Below are positions 11,637-21,273 of a DNA stretch of 47,478 nt, in pieces. The stretch is from NCBI GenBank assembly GCA_011947345.1, contig JAAVTG010000669.1, positions 1 through 47,478 on the forward strand. Direction: 5' to 3'. The first letter of the stretch is position 1; each line of letters starts with the position of its first letter. Position numbers and translations under genes: made by a program. The notes beneath the pieces are model-generated. The model saw only the letters and a list, made by a program, of their open reading frames with translations. It was not told the DNA's origin and ran no database searches. The DNA is from Phytophthora quininea. Its lineage: Eukaryota; Oomycota; Peronosporomycetes; Peronosporales; Peronosporaceae.

Positions 11637-11769
11637 ACGAACTTGTACTGCAGCTCCAACCTAGGGCAGATCATTTTGGACAGCGGCATGTCATCAATAC
11701 AAACGTTAAATGAATGTAAGTCTGTGTCCGGTATGAATGGTCCGTTTGACTTTCTGCTCATGTTGGTGA

Positions 11770-13262
11770 ATGGAGGCCGAGGAAGAGGAGCGAGACGTGG
11801 CGACGGCTTCGGCCGCGCTGTTCGGCGGGTCAGAGGGCGATACGCACTTCGACGACGACGGGATGGACGGCTCGGACCTACCGTCGTCCTTTGCAATGCC
11901 GCTGTTGGGACGAAGTGATGAGGGCGGCGTGGACGTGGAGGAACCGCCGGAAGCGTCTTGTGAGGGGACCGACACGACCGTAGGCACTGTCGCCATCCAG
12001 GAAGCTCCGGGCGCCCAGGACCAACAAAGTCAAATAGACGCAGAGCCGTCGGAACCAGCAGCTGCGGAGCGGCCGCCAGACCGACGCGGCTATCAGTGCC
12101 GCTTCGAGAACTGCGCCAAATTCGCCCAGGCCGGAGGACTTTGCATCGCGCACGGAGGAGGCTACCGCTGCCAGACGCCCTTCTGCGCGTTTTTCAACCT
12201 GCGCACGTGTCCCGACCACGGAGGATCCAAGCGCTGCGGGGTCACGGGCTGCACTCGAGTGGCGCTGGGCTCGTCGGCGCTCTGCTGTGCCCATGGAGGC
12301 GGTCGCAAGTGCTCTGTGAAAAAGTGTGAAAAGTACGACGCCGGCCAGGGATTCTGCTTAAAGCATGGTGGAGGACGCAATTGCACGGTGAGCGGCTGCA
12401 CCAAGAAGGCCATTCGCTACGGGTTCTGCAGCGGCCACGGCGGACGCGCGCGATGCAAGGTTGAAGGCTGCACCAAGTACGACCGCGGGCAGGGCAAGTG
12501 CAAATCTCACGGAGGAGGCTACTTCTGTAAGGTGGAGGGCTGCACGAAGAAGGATAAAGGTGGCGGTCGCTGCGCTCTCCATGGAGGTGGCAAAAAGTGT
12601 TATGTGGAAGGATGTAACACGCCGTGCGTGGGAGGTGGGCGCTGCAAGCTCCATGGAGGCGGCAAGCGATGCCAGGCTGAAGGCTGTGGTGCTTGGGCGC
12701 TGAACGGAGGGCGGTGCAAGGAGCACGGAGGCACGGGCAAGCGCTGCACGCGCCGCGGATGTGACAAGCACGACCAAGGCGGCGGATTCTGCCTTGCGCA
12801 TGGAGGAGGCTTCACGTGCACCTTCCCGGACTGCACCAAGAAGCAGGTTGGTGCTCTCGCGGATTGGTTGTGTTCATCGCATTTACTGACGACGCCTGCA
12901 TACTTGCTCTCTAGATCCGCTTCGGGCGATGCTGTGCCCATGGTGGGAAGCCAAAGTGCACTGTAGCTGGATGCGAGCGTCTCGGGCAGCACCGCGGACT
13001 GTGCAAAGCCCACGGCGGCTCGAAGCCCTGTAGTTTTCCAGGATGCAAAAGCAAAAGCACCAGCGGCGGACTGTGTATCCGTCATGGCGGAGGAAGCCGC
13101 TGCAAGACCGAGGGATGCTTGAAAACTGCAAGAGGTGGGGGTTATTGCAAAGCGCATGGAGGTGGTAAGAAGTGCACTGTGCCAGGATGCAACGAGTGGG
13201 CCATCGGCGGAGGCACTTGCGCACAACACGAGATTTTCGGCGGTACTGCCGTCTCTGTGTGA
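11770..13262 (+). CDS. Protein with 15 WRKY19-like Cys/His repeats
   Basis: Seen: exons 11770-12846 and 12915-13262 (474 aa); the 68-bp intron is GT-AG with a branch-like TTTACTGAC. Residues 1-105 are acidic and disordered. From residue 109 on there are 15 tandem units of about 24 aa, C-x4-C-x7/10-C-x3-H-G-G-G/S (for example KKCYVEGC...RCKLHGGG). Three Cys and one His per unit suggest one zinc ion each. The intron falls inside repeat 11. Known: this repeat type is greatly expanded in oomycetes and is usually labelled 'WRKY19-like', although no WRKYGQK motif is present. Function unknown; nucleic-acid or protein binding is a guess. The ATG follows a TGA 133 bp past MED20. A decayed sixteenth repeat lies after the stop codon. 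Confidence 0.8.
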
Positions 13263-13375
13263 CGAGCCACAGCCAAATGGTAAGAAGTCGACTGTACTAG
13301 GCGGAAGTGTCTGCGCACAACACGAAATGTTCGGCGGCGCTGCCGCATCAACCAAAAGCAGGAAGTCGACACCTG
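13263..13375 (+). repeat. Decayed extra copy of the Cys/His repeat after the stop codon
   Basis: Directly after the stop, bases 13278-13375 repeat the wording of repeat 15: GGTAAGAAGTCGACTGTAC and then CTGCGCACAACACGAAATGTTCGGCGG, but with about nine codons of the unit missing. The copy reads KKSTVLGGSVCAQHEMFGG in a frame different from the gene. It is best explained as a remnant left when the array contracted or when the stop arose. Confidence 0.55.
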
Positions 13376-13456
13376 CATATCTAACATGCGTACGATTTTT
13401 TTACTGTTTGTTTCTTGGATTGACCTGTCCTTCGTCTACAGTAAATTCTCCGTGCC

Positions 13457-14209
13457 TTACAGGAAGGCAAGACCCGAGTTGATTGCTTCCACTTCTGCAG
13501 GGGTCAGCGGCAAGCGCTTCGTGCTAGTGAAGGGCAGCACGTCCGGACTGGACGGCTGGATAGGCACCGAACGCAGTGGAGTTGCTGGGAATGCGAGACC
13601 CAGGGGCTTGGACAGCGGCGACGGTTGCGGGGGCAGTAGCGAGCGCTTGCCCAGGAACTTGATCAGCGGCACCCGCCGACCAGAAGAAGACGCGGCGACA
13701 GCAGCAGCAGGTTCCGGAGCTGAAGACGCAGCTACAGTGCTGGTAGTCTGCTGGGGCTTGCTGCCCTCCGACGGGGCCAGCGCGTCGTCCACGGTGAACA
13801 GCGGGCGACCCACTTCCACGTTCTCCTCGAGCTGAGCCAGCACTTCCACGACGGTGCCGGCCACGGGGCTGGTCACGTCCACGCTCACCTGCAGCAGTAG
13901 CATTGCAATTATTATAGCAATACGTTAGTTAGCAAGGTGGGCTTTCATTCCACGGCGTGGTACCGTCCTCACCTTGTCCGTCTCGAGCACGAGCACCACG
14001 TCGTCGGCGCGCACGGCGTCTCCGGCCTTCTTGACCACCTCCACGAGCGTTCCTTCGCTGATAGAGTCGCCCATGGACGGCACGTTGACGGTGGTGACGG
14101 CCAGCCGCCCCGCGGACGCGTGGAAGGCGCGGCGCAGCGGCGGCGTCAGCAGGCAAAGGCTCCGGGAACTCAGCATGGTGACGTTGGCGAGTTGTGGTGT
14201 GCGGCCCAC
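13457..14209 (-). CDS. Mitochondrial lipoyl-domain protein with a Kgd4/MRPS36-like C-terminus
   Basis: Seen: exon 1 14209-13973 (79 codons), 84-bp GT-AG intron 13972-13889, exon 2 13888-13457; 222 aa. A second ATG at 14176 is equally possible. Residues 12-36 form an Arg/Ser-rich mitochondrial presequence. Residues 38-114 form a lipoyl domain of the 2-oxoglutarate dehydrogenase E2 type ([15 protein letters not shown]) with lipoyl lysine K79 in ETDKV; the intron follows that codon exactly. An Ala/Ser/Pro linker (115-150) leads to [10 protein letters not shown] (152-161) and a C-terminus [11 protein letters not shown]. These two motifs match the two ends of the Kgd4/Ymr31/MRPS36 family (PxIKFxGxR and an INSG-type tail). 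Known: Kgd4 bridges E3 to the OGDH complex. No E2 catalytic domain and no standard E3-binding domain is present. Inference: a lipoylated E3 adaptor. Confidence 0.78.
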
Positions 14210-14267
14210 AAACTGCGCAAAGCTGAACGTGCTTTGTCCTTGAAGCTGCCGTTAAACTCCAACACAA

Positions 14268-14290
14268 TTGGTCCTAAAAGGAAGGACCAA
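14268..14290. repeat. 7-bp inverted repeat upstream of the lipoyl gene
   Basis: TTGGTCC (14268-14274) and GGACCAA (14284-14290) form a perfect inverted repeat with a 9-base spacer, about 60-90 bp upstream of the minus-strand lipoyl gene and 65 bp before the transposase remnant. It may be a promoter element or chance. Confidence 0.3.
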
Positions 14291-14354
14291 ATCATCTCAA
14301 AATCTGTTTCAGTTTCAGCATCCTCTCGAGCTCCACGCGCGTTGAACACAGCTT

Positions 14355-15696
14355 GTGGGGATGTCGGACAGCGACACCTCTACTGGCGATGTATATGAGA
14401 CCGACAGTGATAAGAGCGACGGGACCTACTTGGCACCTGATAACCCACAGGTGGAGGAAGTCAGTGATGCGGATGCTGTCCTATTGAAGAAAGCAAAAGA
14501 AGGATCAAGCACAGTGACTTCGCGGCTTCTGCAGAGGATGTTCAGGACGACAGACCACCATCTCGCAAGCGTCACCGTTGAGTGCTTCATTTACGCGTTG
14601 CTGGATACCTCCCTGTCCACAAATCTCAAGAACTACGCGAATAAAAACCCGGATGAGTGCGGTGCTGTATGCTCGATGACACTTTCAGATGTGTGGAGGT
14701 GGAATTGAGTCTGAGTTTCTACAACACGACTTCTGAAGCGTTCTACAACTTGGACAACGCAGCACTTTACACTCCTTCGTCAAACGCAATGCCATATTCA
14801 AGGCATCGATCTATGCTGAACGCGCTGGGATCGTCAGGTCAGACCAGGGACAGCGGCGTGGCGCAATGGGAGGCTCTATTCACCCCAAATCATGATACGA
14901 CAAATGTAGTGGAATGTGTCCGTCGCCTTTGCTCAGATATTGGCTTTGTGCCCGGAGTTACAATTGCTTCGCTCGATGATGAGCTTCTTCGACTCCGATC
15001 ACAACTGGTGGACAATATTGGACTCTCTCATGTGCTAAATTCTAAAAACAAGGGTAAAGTGCTGTCGAAATTAATGTTCTTTAGGTCAATAATAACCTGA
15101 GCTAACGATGGAGCAGCTACGAAACACTGAATCACGGAATTGAGTCGGTGACAACAGGATTGTATTTGGGTGGTCATGTCGCCGCCCGTGGTGAGTCGTC
15201 AGCCGATGTTGTGCAAGTTATGCAACGTTCATTATGTGGCTTATCGACTGAGAGCCTAATCAAGCTACCTGGAATCATGCATGCTTTGGATAGAGGTTAC
15301 CAGTAACATGCGGTAAATCATTAGTTTGTTGCTGTCGGCGGGTCCATCGTTGCAACACACAAACGAACCGGGCGATTCCCTTTTACTTATGACAAGCCAG
15401 CTACGGATTTCCAGCATTCTGTTTTGCAGAAAGGAGAACGTGCAGCATATCGGGCAAGCCAGCGCCTACCCAGCCTCCCTGGTCAGCCACCAGCGCAAGC
15501 GTATGCTCTGGCATTCGAAAAAGTAGCGCTGTGTTACACAATCGATCAGCGAGTTGGCCCAGGTTGCTGGTCATACAATACGAGTAAAAAACAAATCGCC
15601 TCGCAAAACCCAAGTCGGCCATTTTCTGAGATTGGTGCCTCAGTAGCAGTGCAAGATCGTTATATCTCTGCGGCCCCGCCTCGTGGTAATTATTGA
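14355..15696 (+). pseudogene. DDE transposase remnant (piggyBac-like, tentative)
   Basis: Seen: fragments in several plus-strand frames follow one another in protein order. They are an acidic N-terminus (14361-14480), RLLQRMFRTTDHHLASVTVECF, then ALYTPSSNAMPYSR...LGSSGQTRDSGVAQWEALFTP (about 14760-14885), RLRSQLVDNIGLSHVLN (14990-15050), ESVTTGLYLGGHVAARGES (about 15140-15200), LPGIMHALDRGYQ (about 15265-15305) and THKRTGRFPFTYDKPATDFQ (15355-15420). The DRGYQ aspartate and the following THKRTGRFPF look like a DDE nuclease core. I recall similar oomycete proteins labelled as piggyBac-derived, but the family is not proven. Frameshifts and stops make it inactive. The last part (15424-15696) stays open for 90 codons. 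Confidence 0.55.
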
Positions 15697-16340
15697 TCAG
15701 GCTGACCCAACAGCCGAGACTCTACAGCCGGCTGCAATCTTGTTCTTTCGAACAGTCGCCATTTGTGCTGGTCACAGCACATCCGAGCCTTGCTCGTCGA
15801 GCGCCTCGCGTTTACCGCCTAGCGCTACGCCCCAGGGACCATGATACAGCTCACAGCTGCGCGAAGAAGATCCACGACCTGCCTGCAGGAGGCACTGAGC
15901 TGTCGACTCGCTCAAGCGCACGGTTATGCATCCGCTGGACCTCGTTGTCCATTACGGGGTCAGTGCGCAGCTTCGCTGCTTCAAGTAGTCATCCACTACG
16001 GCGTAGTGACACTCGACGAGTATCTTGAGCGGAGGAGGGAGCATTGTTGGGCTCGCTAGAGCTAGCAGCATTGCTGCGAGTGCTGATGAGCCGCTGCTAT
16101 GGTGGACGACATCCTCCAGCGATGCTGAGCGATGCGAGATTAGATCTCTCCATCAATAAAACCTGCTCTGTGAGCACTAACTACTCGACCACACCTTGTG
16201 GTGCCCCACACAGGACGACGTCCACCGTACTCGTCCTAGGACGACTGACTAAGGCTCACGGCCTCCGCCAACTGGGTTTCCTCAACGAGCACGCCGTATG
16301 ACGTAGCACTCGCACCGGACAATGTCGGAGTGCAAAATAA
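15697..16340. other. No gene recognised
   Basis: No convincing protein or terminal repeat is seen. Around 16160-16200 the minus strand reads GGTGTGGTCGAGTAGTTAGTGC, which resembles a tRNA D-arm (A box), and may be an outlying half unit of the tRNA-like array that starts at 16341. Confidence 0.4.
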
Positions 16341-16770
16341 GTAGATGTTGAGAGGCTCAAACCCTCGGTCACCACGACAAGCTTCAAGACTACAACCCAT
16401 TAAGCCATGCTAGCACGACGGTGTGCAGACCAAGTTCAACAGCAACACTGTTGCTTGGCAGGGACTGCCTCAACCCCCACTCTCATCAGGAGCGACACCA
16501 GCTATGCCACACAAGTGGCTAAAGCTAACGGACGATGTCCGGAAGCAAAATAGTGCTCTGTGGACGGTGTCCACGACAGGTTTTGAACCCTCAATCACTA
16601 GCGCCGGCTCCACCAGCACAGACGACTACGCCACTTGTGGCAATGTGCGGGTAATGTCCAACAGCAAAAGGAGATGCTGCATGCGAGCGCCCTCGGCGGG
16701 TTTAAACCGTCGATCGCTTGCGTGAGCTCCTAAAGCTCTAACGACTAAGCCATATCGCTATGGCATTGTC
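16341..16770 (-). repeat. Tandem array of about four degenerate tRNA-like (SINE-like) units
   Basis: Seen on the minus strand, right to left: unit C (16763-16692) with TGGCTTAGTCGTTAGAGC (A box) and GGTTTAAACC (B box); unit B (about 16650-16576) with AGTGGCGTAGTCG and GGGTTCAAAACC; a weaker unit (about 16530-16461) with TGTGGCATAGCTGG and GGGGTTGAGGC; unit A (about 16415-16350) with ATGGCTTAATGGG and GGGTTTGAGCC. After the B box, units A, B and C share a tail of the form TTTTGC-N-CCGGACAT-NN-TCCG. None folds as an intact tRNA by eye. Known: tRNA-derived SINEs occur in Phytophthora. Inference: a tandem SINE-like array or tRNA pseudogene cluster with internal Pol III boxes. Confidence 0.55.
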
Positions 16771-17129
16771 GTCCAACGTGGCCTTGCCACTACTTCGATG
16801 GTTTCACATCGTATTCGGCTCAACGAGCCCAGCCACACGTCTCAGACGTGGACTTCGCCTCCATTGCATGGAGCAATAGGTGAGGTTCCCTTACTGGCGC
16901 GATACCCGCTCATGCTGCCTGATCAGCGGGTTCGGACTAGAGCTTGAGCTCAGTGTCTGATTTGTTTGCTCCCCACCTAGTGGGAGTCGCGATGCGACCG
17001 CGTCAGCGGCCGGAGGCCCACTCGACGCACCTGATCACCACGATCAAAGGCGTTAACGACTTCAGGGCAATCTTGCCGGAGGGGAACCTCAAACTCTCAT
17101 GTTCTGTGAATGTGTATACCCACGCCACT
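16771..17129. other. No gene recognised
   Basis: Between the tRNA-like array and the truncated Gypsy element. Short frames only; the right end could be eroded retroelement sequence. Confidence 0.4.
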
Positions 17130-18774
17130 TTACAAGGTACCGAGTACGTCCTCTGCGACGTCGCGCAAGGAGTTGCTCCACATGATAGTGGAGCTCTCCA
17201 TTCTCATCGAGAAGAACTGGGGTGGACGGCGTTCCGCCTGCCTTACAGCAGGTGCTGATGTCGGCGATGCTGCTCCACGAGCTATTGCCAGATCAGCATC
17301 CGGGCCGTGATGACCACTCACAACCGGCTTAGAGTGGAGCAAGTACACCCTGAACTTGATGAGACCGTACTTCCTCGCAAGTTGCTCCTTGTCATAAACT
17401 GGTTAGTTCTTCTCCGCAGCTGTAAGCTGGTGAGACTCAAACGTGACCACGCGTTCACGCTCCTTGGCGTCCGCTTGTAGCAAAGCGCAGCCGACGCCAA
17501 AATTGGTGGGGGGCATCACAGACGACACTGAACGGACGATCGGGGTCCGACAGCGCCAGTATCGTCGCCTGCAGGAGGCTCTCCTTGATCTGCGCAAACG
17601 CAGCCTCGTGCTCAGCACGCCAACACCAGTCCGCATCCTTCTTAAGGGATTGGATAATGGCCTAGCCAGCTCAGCGTACTTCTCGCTGTACTTGTGCAAG
17701 TAGTTGGCGAGGCCAAGCCATTTGCGAAGGTCCTTTTGGTTCAAGGGAACCGGCCAGTCAACAATGGCCTTGACTTTGGCAGGATCTGCCCGCAAGCCGC
17801 TCTTTCCAATGAAGCAGCCGAGGAAGGGGATCTCCTCGGCGCCAAAGACACCCTTGTCTACGTTGGCATACAACGTGTTCATGCGCATGCACTCGAGCAC
17901 CGCTCGCAGATGCTCAACGTGCATCTCGACGTCAGTCTTCCCGTGCTCAGCACGACTGTGGACGAAGATGTCGTGGGAGTATGTCTGTGCATACGCCCGG
18001 TGAGGGCCGGAACAACTGCGTCACGAGACAATTGAACGTCGCCAGTGTGTTCGAAAGCCCTTGGGGCATAACGAGCACTCCCAGAGCATGACGCTCGGGG
18101 TGCTCACCGCTGTCAGCGACACATCACTCGCATCAGCAGCTGGTAATAGCCGTCGACTAAGTCAAGCGATCTATACATCGTACAACTAACCATGTTGTTC
18201 TGAAGAACATCCTTCCTAGAAATCGGCGTCTGCGCCGGGATCGTGGCCGCGTTCAGCTTATTGAAAGCATGAACGATGCGCCACTTGCCATTAGGCTTTC
18301 TGACACAGAACGTCGGCGTGGAGTGCGAAGATTTGCTGTCTCACACAAGCCCTGCCGCGTGCTTAGCACAGAATAAGGCATCAATGACGACGCACTACTC
18401 CTTTGGCAAGGGCCACTGGCGTGTGATGCAGTACTTCGTCCCGGGGACTAAGTCAATTTCATGACAGACCCCTCGGTCAGGAGGAGGCCACTAGGTGGCT
18501 CCTTTGAGACGACGTCTCCATACTCCTTGAGCAAAGGATAGAAGGGGTCAGTCGGGTCCTTTAGGATTGCTGACCCACTTCGCGCATTCAATGCCTTCTT
18601 GGTCTCGGCCAAGACCGACTCGTCCACGAGGGACGACGAGTTCAACTCGTCTTCGGGTCGAATGATGACCACTTCGGCGAGCTCGCCGTCCTTCAGCGCC
18701 ACCCCAAACTCGGCGACGGACATCTCGTCCAGCTCTAAGAGTTCGCCAACACTTGACAGGTCATCGAGGTGCAT
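17130..18774 (-). pseudogene. Gypsy reverse transcriptase and start of RNase H, decayed
   Basis: Seen: LKDPTDPFYPLLKEYGDVV (about 18560-18510) is the usual RT lead-in. SRKDVLQNNMV and SLDLVDGYYQLLMR (about 18170-18120) are RT fingers and palm. The YFDDI-region lies near 17975 in a broken frame (DDIFVHSRAEHGKTDVEMHVEHL). The continuous 17924-17403 segment has VFGAEEIPFLGCFIGKSGL and KVKAIVDWPVP. RNase H begins with FGVGCALLQADAKERERVV...LTAAEKN and fades at VYLLHSKPVV. Several stops and frame changes. Confidence 0.75.
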
Positions 18775-19181
18775 ACCTCCTCGACCACACCCGTCACTCC
18801 GTCGACGAGAGTGTAGAGCTGTTCACAGCCTGGCCGCGGAGCGCCGCTAGAGGCGGGCGGCGCCATCGGCGCTATAGACATTTCGTGTCGCTCACGCCGC
18901 GCTTTCCGACGTCTACGCCTCACCGATGCACGTCCAGGCGGGGACGGGGAGCTCACTGCGCCTTCGCCGCCTCTCGAATGAGGGGATTCGCCCGAGGGGG
19001 TGCCACGCGAAGCGCCGGGAGATTTTTAATCGCGGCTGGCACTCGCCGCAGTCGATACAACGGCCTTCAGAGAAGGCTCGGTGTCACTTCGACACCCAGC
19101 GATTCGCTCGGTCTACGGCCATCGCCGCTCAGCGGAGTACTTGCCGCTGCACTAACATCAGCCCTCAAAGGCTCTTTAGGA

Positions 19182-19766
19182 CTACACTCCTTCGGTGCCG
19201 TCCACCAACTCGGACACACTGACATCTAGCACCATGGCTGACTCGGCCCCGTGCTCGCGCCAAAAGCGCTTCTGTTTCCCAGCAGAGGTGGATTCATGAC
19301 TCGCCAAAGCTCCGCTAGAAGAGATGCGCGTAGCGCCCAAGGTCTTCGACCGCCAATCGATCCATGGCTCGTGGCGCTCCAGCCACACCATGCCAAGGAT
19401 GAGGTCGTACCTCGAATCCAGGTCAAGGACCAGACAGCGTTCTACGCTATCGAAGTCCAAGAACTTCAGCCCCAGGTCCATCGGGACCCTCGGCACCGTA
19501 ACACGGGCCCCCGACGCGAGACGGACAGTGACCGTGTCACCACTTCGCTCTTGTAGAGCCTCAGCGTACCGCTGGCTACTTTGAATGGTAGAGCGTCTGG
19601 CATAGTTGCCAGACGCCCCAGAGCCTATCAAGATTACCCACGGCTTGTCGAAGCCCTTGACGTCCGCCAGGACGACCAGCAAGCCCGGCTTGCATACACG
19701 TTCCGTGTTATAGAGCACGGAGCTCTTCGGGGCTGAGCCCTGTTGCCTCTCCCTTCCCACAGGCAC
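19182..19766 (-). pseudogene. Gypsy aspartic protease with a mutated active site
   Basis: Seen: an open frame of 194 codons containing VILIGSGASGNYARR at about 19630, then VTVPRVPMDLGLKFLDFDSVERC and DLILGMVWLERHEPWIDW, typical of the pepsin-like retroelement protease (the second hydrophobic-Gly loop is ILGMVWL). The catalytic triplet D-S/T-G is G-S-G here, a single-base change (GAC to GGC type), so the copy should be inactive. It sits between gag and RT as expected. Confidence 0.75.
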
Positions 19767-20772
19767 TACAGAACTCCGTTCTTCCCCAGTAGGCCGCCCC
19801 GCGCCTACTGGGAGCTGGCGTTTCCTGCGCCGAGCCTGTTTGGCTCTCGGCAGGGGTGCGGCCGAGCTGGCCGGAGCGCTGCTTGCGCAGAGGACATGTC
19901 AGCCTCAAGTGGCGGGTGCTCCCGCACACATAGCATCGCCGGATGCCTGCTCGCTGCTCAGCAGCTCTGAGCTCCTCGGCCTCATCTTCAGCATAGTTGA
20001 GGTCCATGGGCTCAGGATCATTGGATCCGGTAGAGCTGGTGTTGGCACCCACTCGAGACAACTTAAAGTTGAACTCAGCATTCAATGCCACGCTGACGGC
20101 CTTCTCAAAGTCGGCTGGGCTCTGATGGAATACTTCCGTGCGAGCCACTCCAGCTCGGAGCCCTTCCATGAAGACGGTCACGGTGACCACCTCGGGTAGA
20201 GGGTCGGCAGCCATGCCTGCAATGAGCGTTCGTAGCTCTTGGACATAGTCCACCAAATCCTTCTTACCCTGGCGGGTGGCAAGGAAGCGTGACCTCACGC
20301 GATACGCCTGGTTAGGCGGTGAGAACACCTGCAGGAGCTTCTCCTTCAGCTCCTTCCAGGCTGGGAAGGCCACCTCGACAGACGTCCCCGACGTCAAGGC
20401 CCATTCTCTCGCTCGCCCTTCGAGCTTCGAGATCGCAAGCGCCACGCGCTGGTTCTCCATTTGGAGCATGGCCGATCCCACGGTCATTTCGACCTCTCGG
20501 GTCCACAACAGGAGATTCTCTCCTCCTTCCCCGAGAAGGTCTTCACGCTCACCGAGAGCCTAAGGGGGCGCTGCAGCAGTGACACGCTGCTGGATAAGCT
20601 CCAGCATAGCATTCTCGTATTTCGAGAACGCCTCAAGGCGCGCCGTCACGGCGTCAGGCCCTTGCGACGCAAGGAGCGCCATGCCCTCAGGGTCCAGCAA
20701 GGACGCAAGCTTTTTAAGCGTGTCCTGTTGACTAGGAGTCAGGTATCGAAACGCTGTATGTTCCACCCTCAT
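19708..20772 (-). pseudogene. Gypsy gag with CCHC zinc knuckle
   Basis: Seen: starts at 20772 (MRVEHTAFRYLTPSQQDTLK). A one-base break in the C run near 20565 separates the first 70 residues from the main capsid frame (REWALTSGTSVEVAFPAWKELKEKLLQVF; FLATRQGKKDLVDYVQEL), which is a retrotransposon gag domain. A C-x2-C-x4-H-x4-C knuckle (CYVCGSTRHLRLTC) lies at about 19930-19880. Role: packages element RNA in virus-like particles. It runs into the protease frame without a clear gag stop; the final part overlaps 19708-19766 in another frame. Confidence 0.75.
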
Positions 20773-21273
20773 AGAGGTTCAGTCGACGACTCAGGAGTCG
20801 GATTGGCTACAAGTGCAGTGGGACTGCGTAGCGGTGCACGTGCACAGAGGAAGACGTAGGACTCCTCGAGTCTGTGTGGTTAGGCTCCCAGCCTTCGGTT
20901 CTATACAAGAACCATGTAAAGTCCCGAAAGTAGGACTCGCAGAGTCAGTGTCCCTTAAAACACGGACAATACTAATTAACTGCAAAAATAGAACTGAAAT
21001 TAATTGTTCATCTGACTTTGCCGTTAGTGTATGGACTAAACTATGTGGTGTAGTTAATCTAAGAGATATACAAATGAGTGGTGAATAGCCAGATGGTTAC
21101 AGAGCCGAAACTCTACACACGGTTAAACACGGTTATGACTTTCGTGTCACCCCATTACAATATTCATCATTAGCTCTTCCAACAGATTCCTGGAGACTGT
21201 TGGATCCATGTTTGTCTGGTCTTCGCTGTGGGATGTCAAGGTGTCCTTCCTGGACGGTTCGAGGAATTCCTGC
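20773..21273. other. No gene recognised; expected place of the Gypsy 5' LTR
   Basis: A minus-strand element with gag starting at 20772 should have its leader, PBS and 5' LTR here. I found no TGG-starting PBS with tRNA geometry and, with the left end of the element lost, no second LTR copy to compare. On the minus strand TGTCCGTGTTTTAAGGGACA (about 20970-20951) is a small palindrome. Confidence 0.35.

Larger units (their letters stand above)
17130..20772 (-). mobile_element. Truncated Ty3/Gypsy retrotransposon (gag-protease-RT), no LTRs found
   Basis: Minus-strand gag, aspartic protease and reverse transcriptase follow in Gypsy order and end in a decaying RNase H at about 17130. Integrase and both LTRs are missing. 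It differs from the 14-kb chromovirus at 32218: different gag, a one-zinc-knuckle nucleocapsid, and no GAANNTTC enrichment. Parts are annotated separately. Confidence 0.8.

Noticed and set aside
11770..13262. True WRKY transcription factor
   Set aside because: No WRKYGQK motif or WRKY-type C2H2 spacing is present; only the Cys/His-HGGG repeats that give rise to the WRKY19-like label.
13457..14209. Truncated DLST (E2o) gene
   Set aside because: The protein ends with a coherent Kgd4-like C-terminus rather than breaking off, and no decayed acyltransferase sequence follows on the left.
16341..16770. Functional tRNA genes
   Set aside because: A and B boxes are present but acceptor stems do not pair and T-arms are mutated; they are better called tRNA-like repeats.
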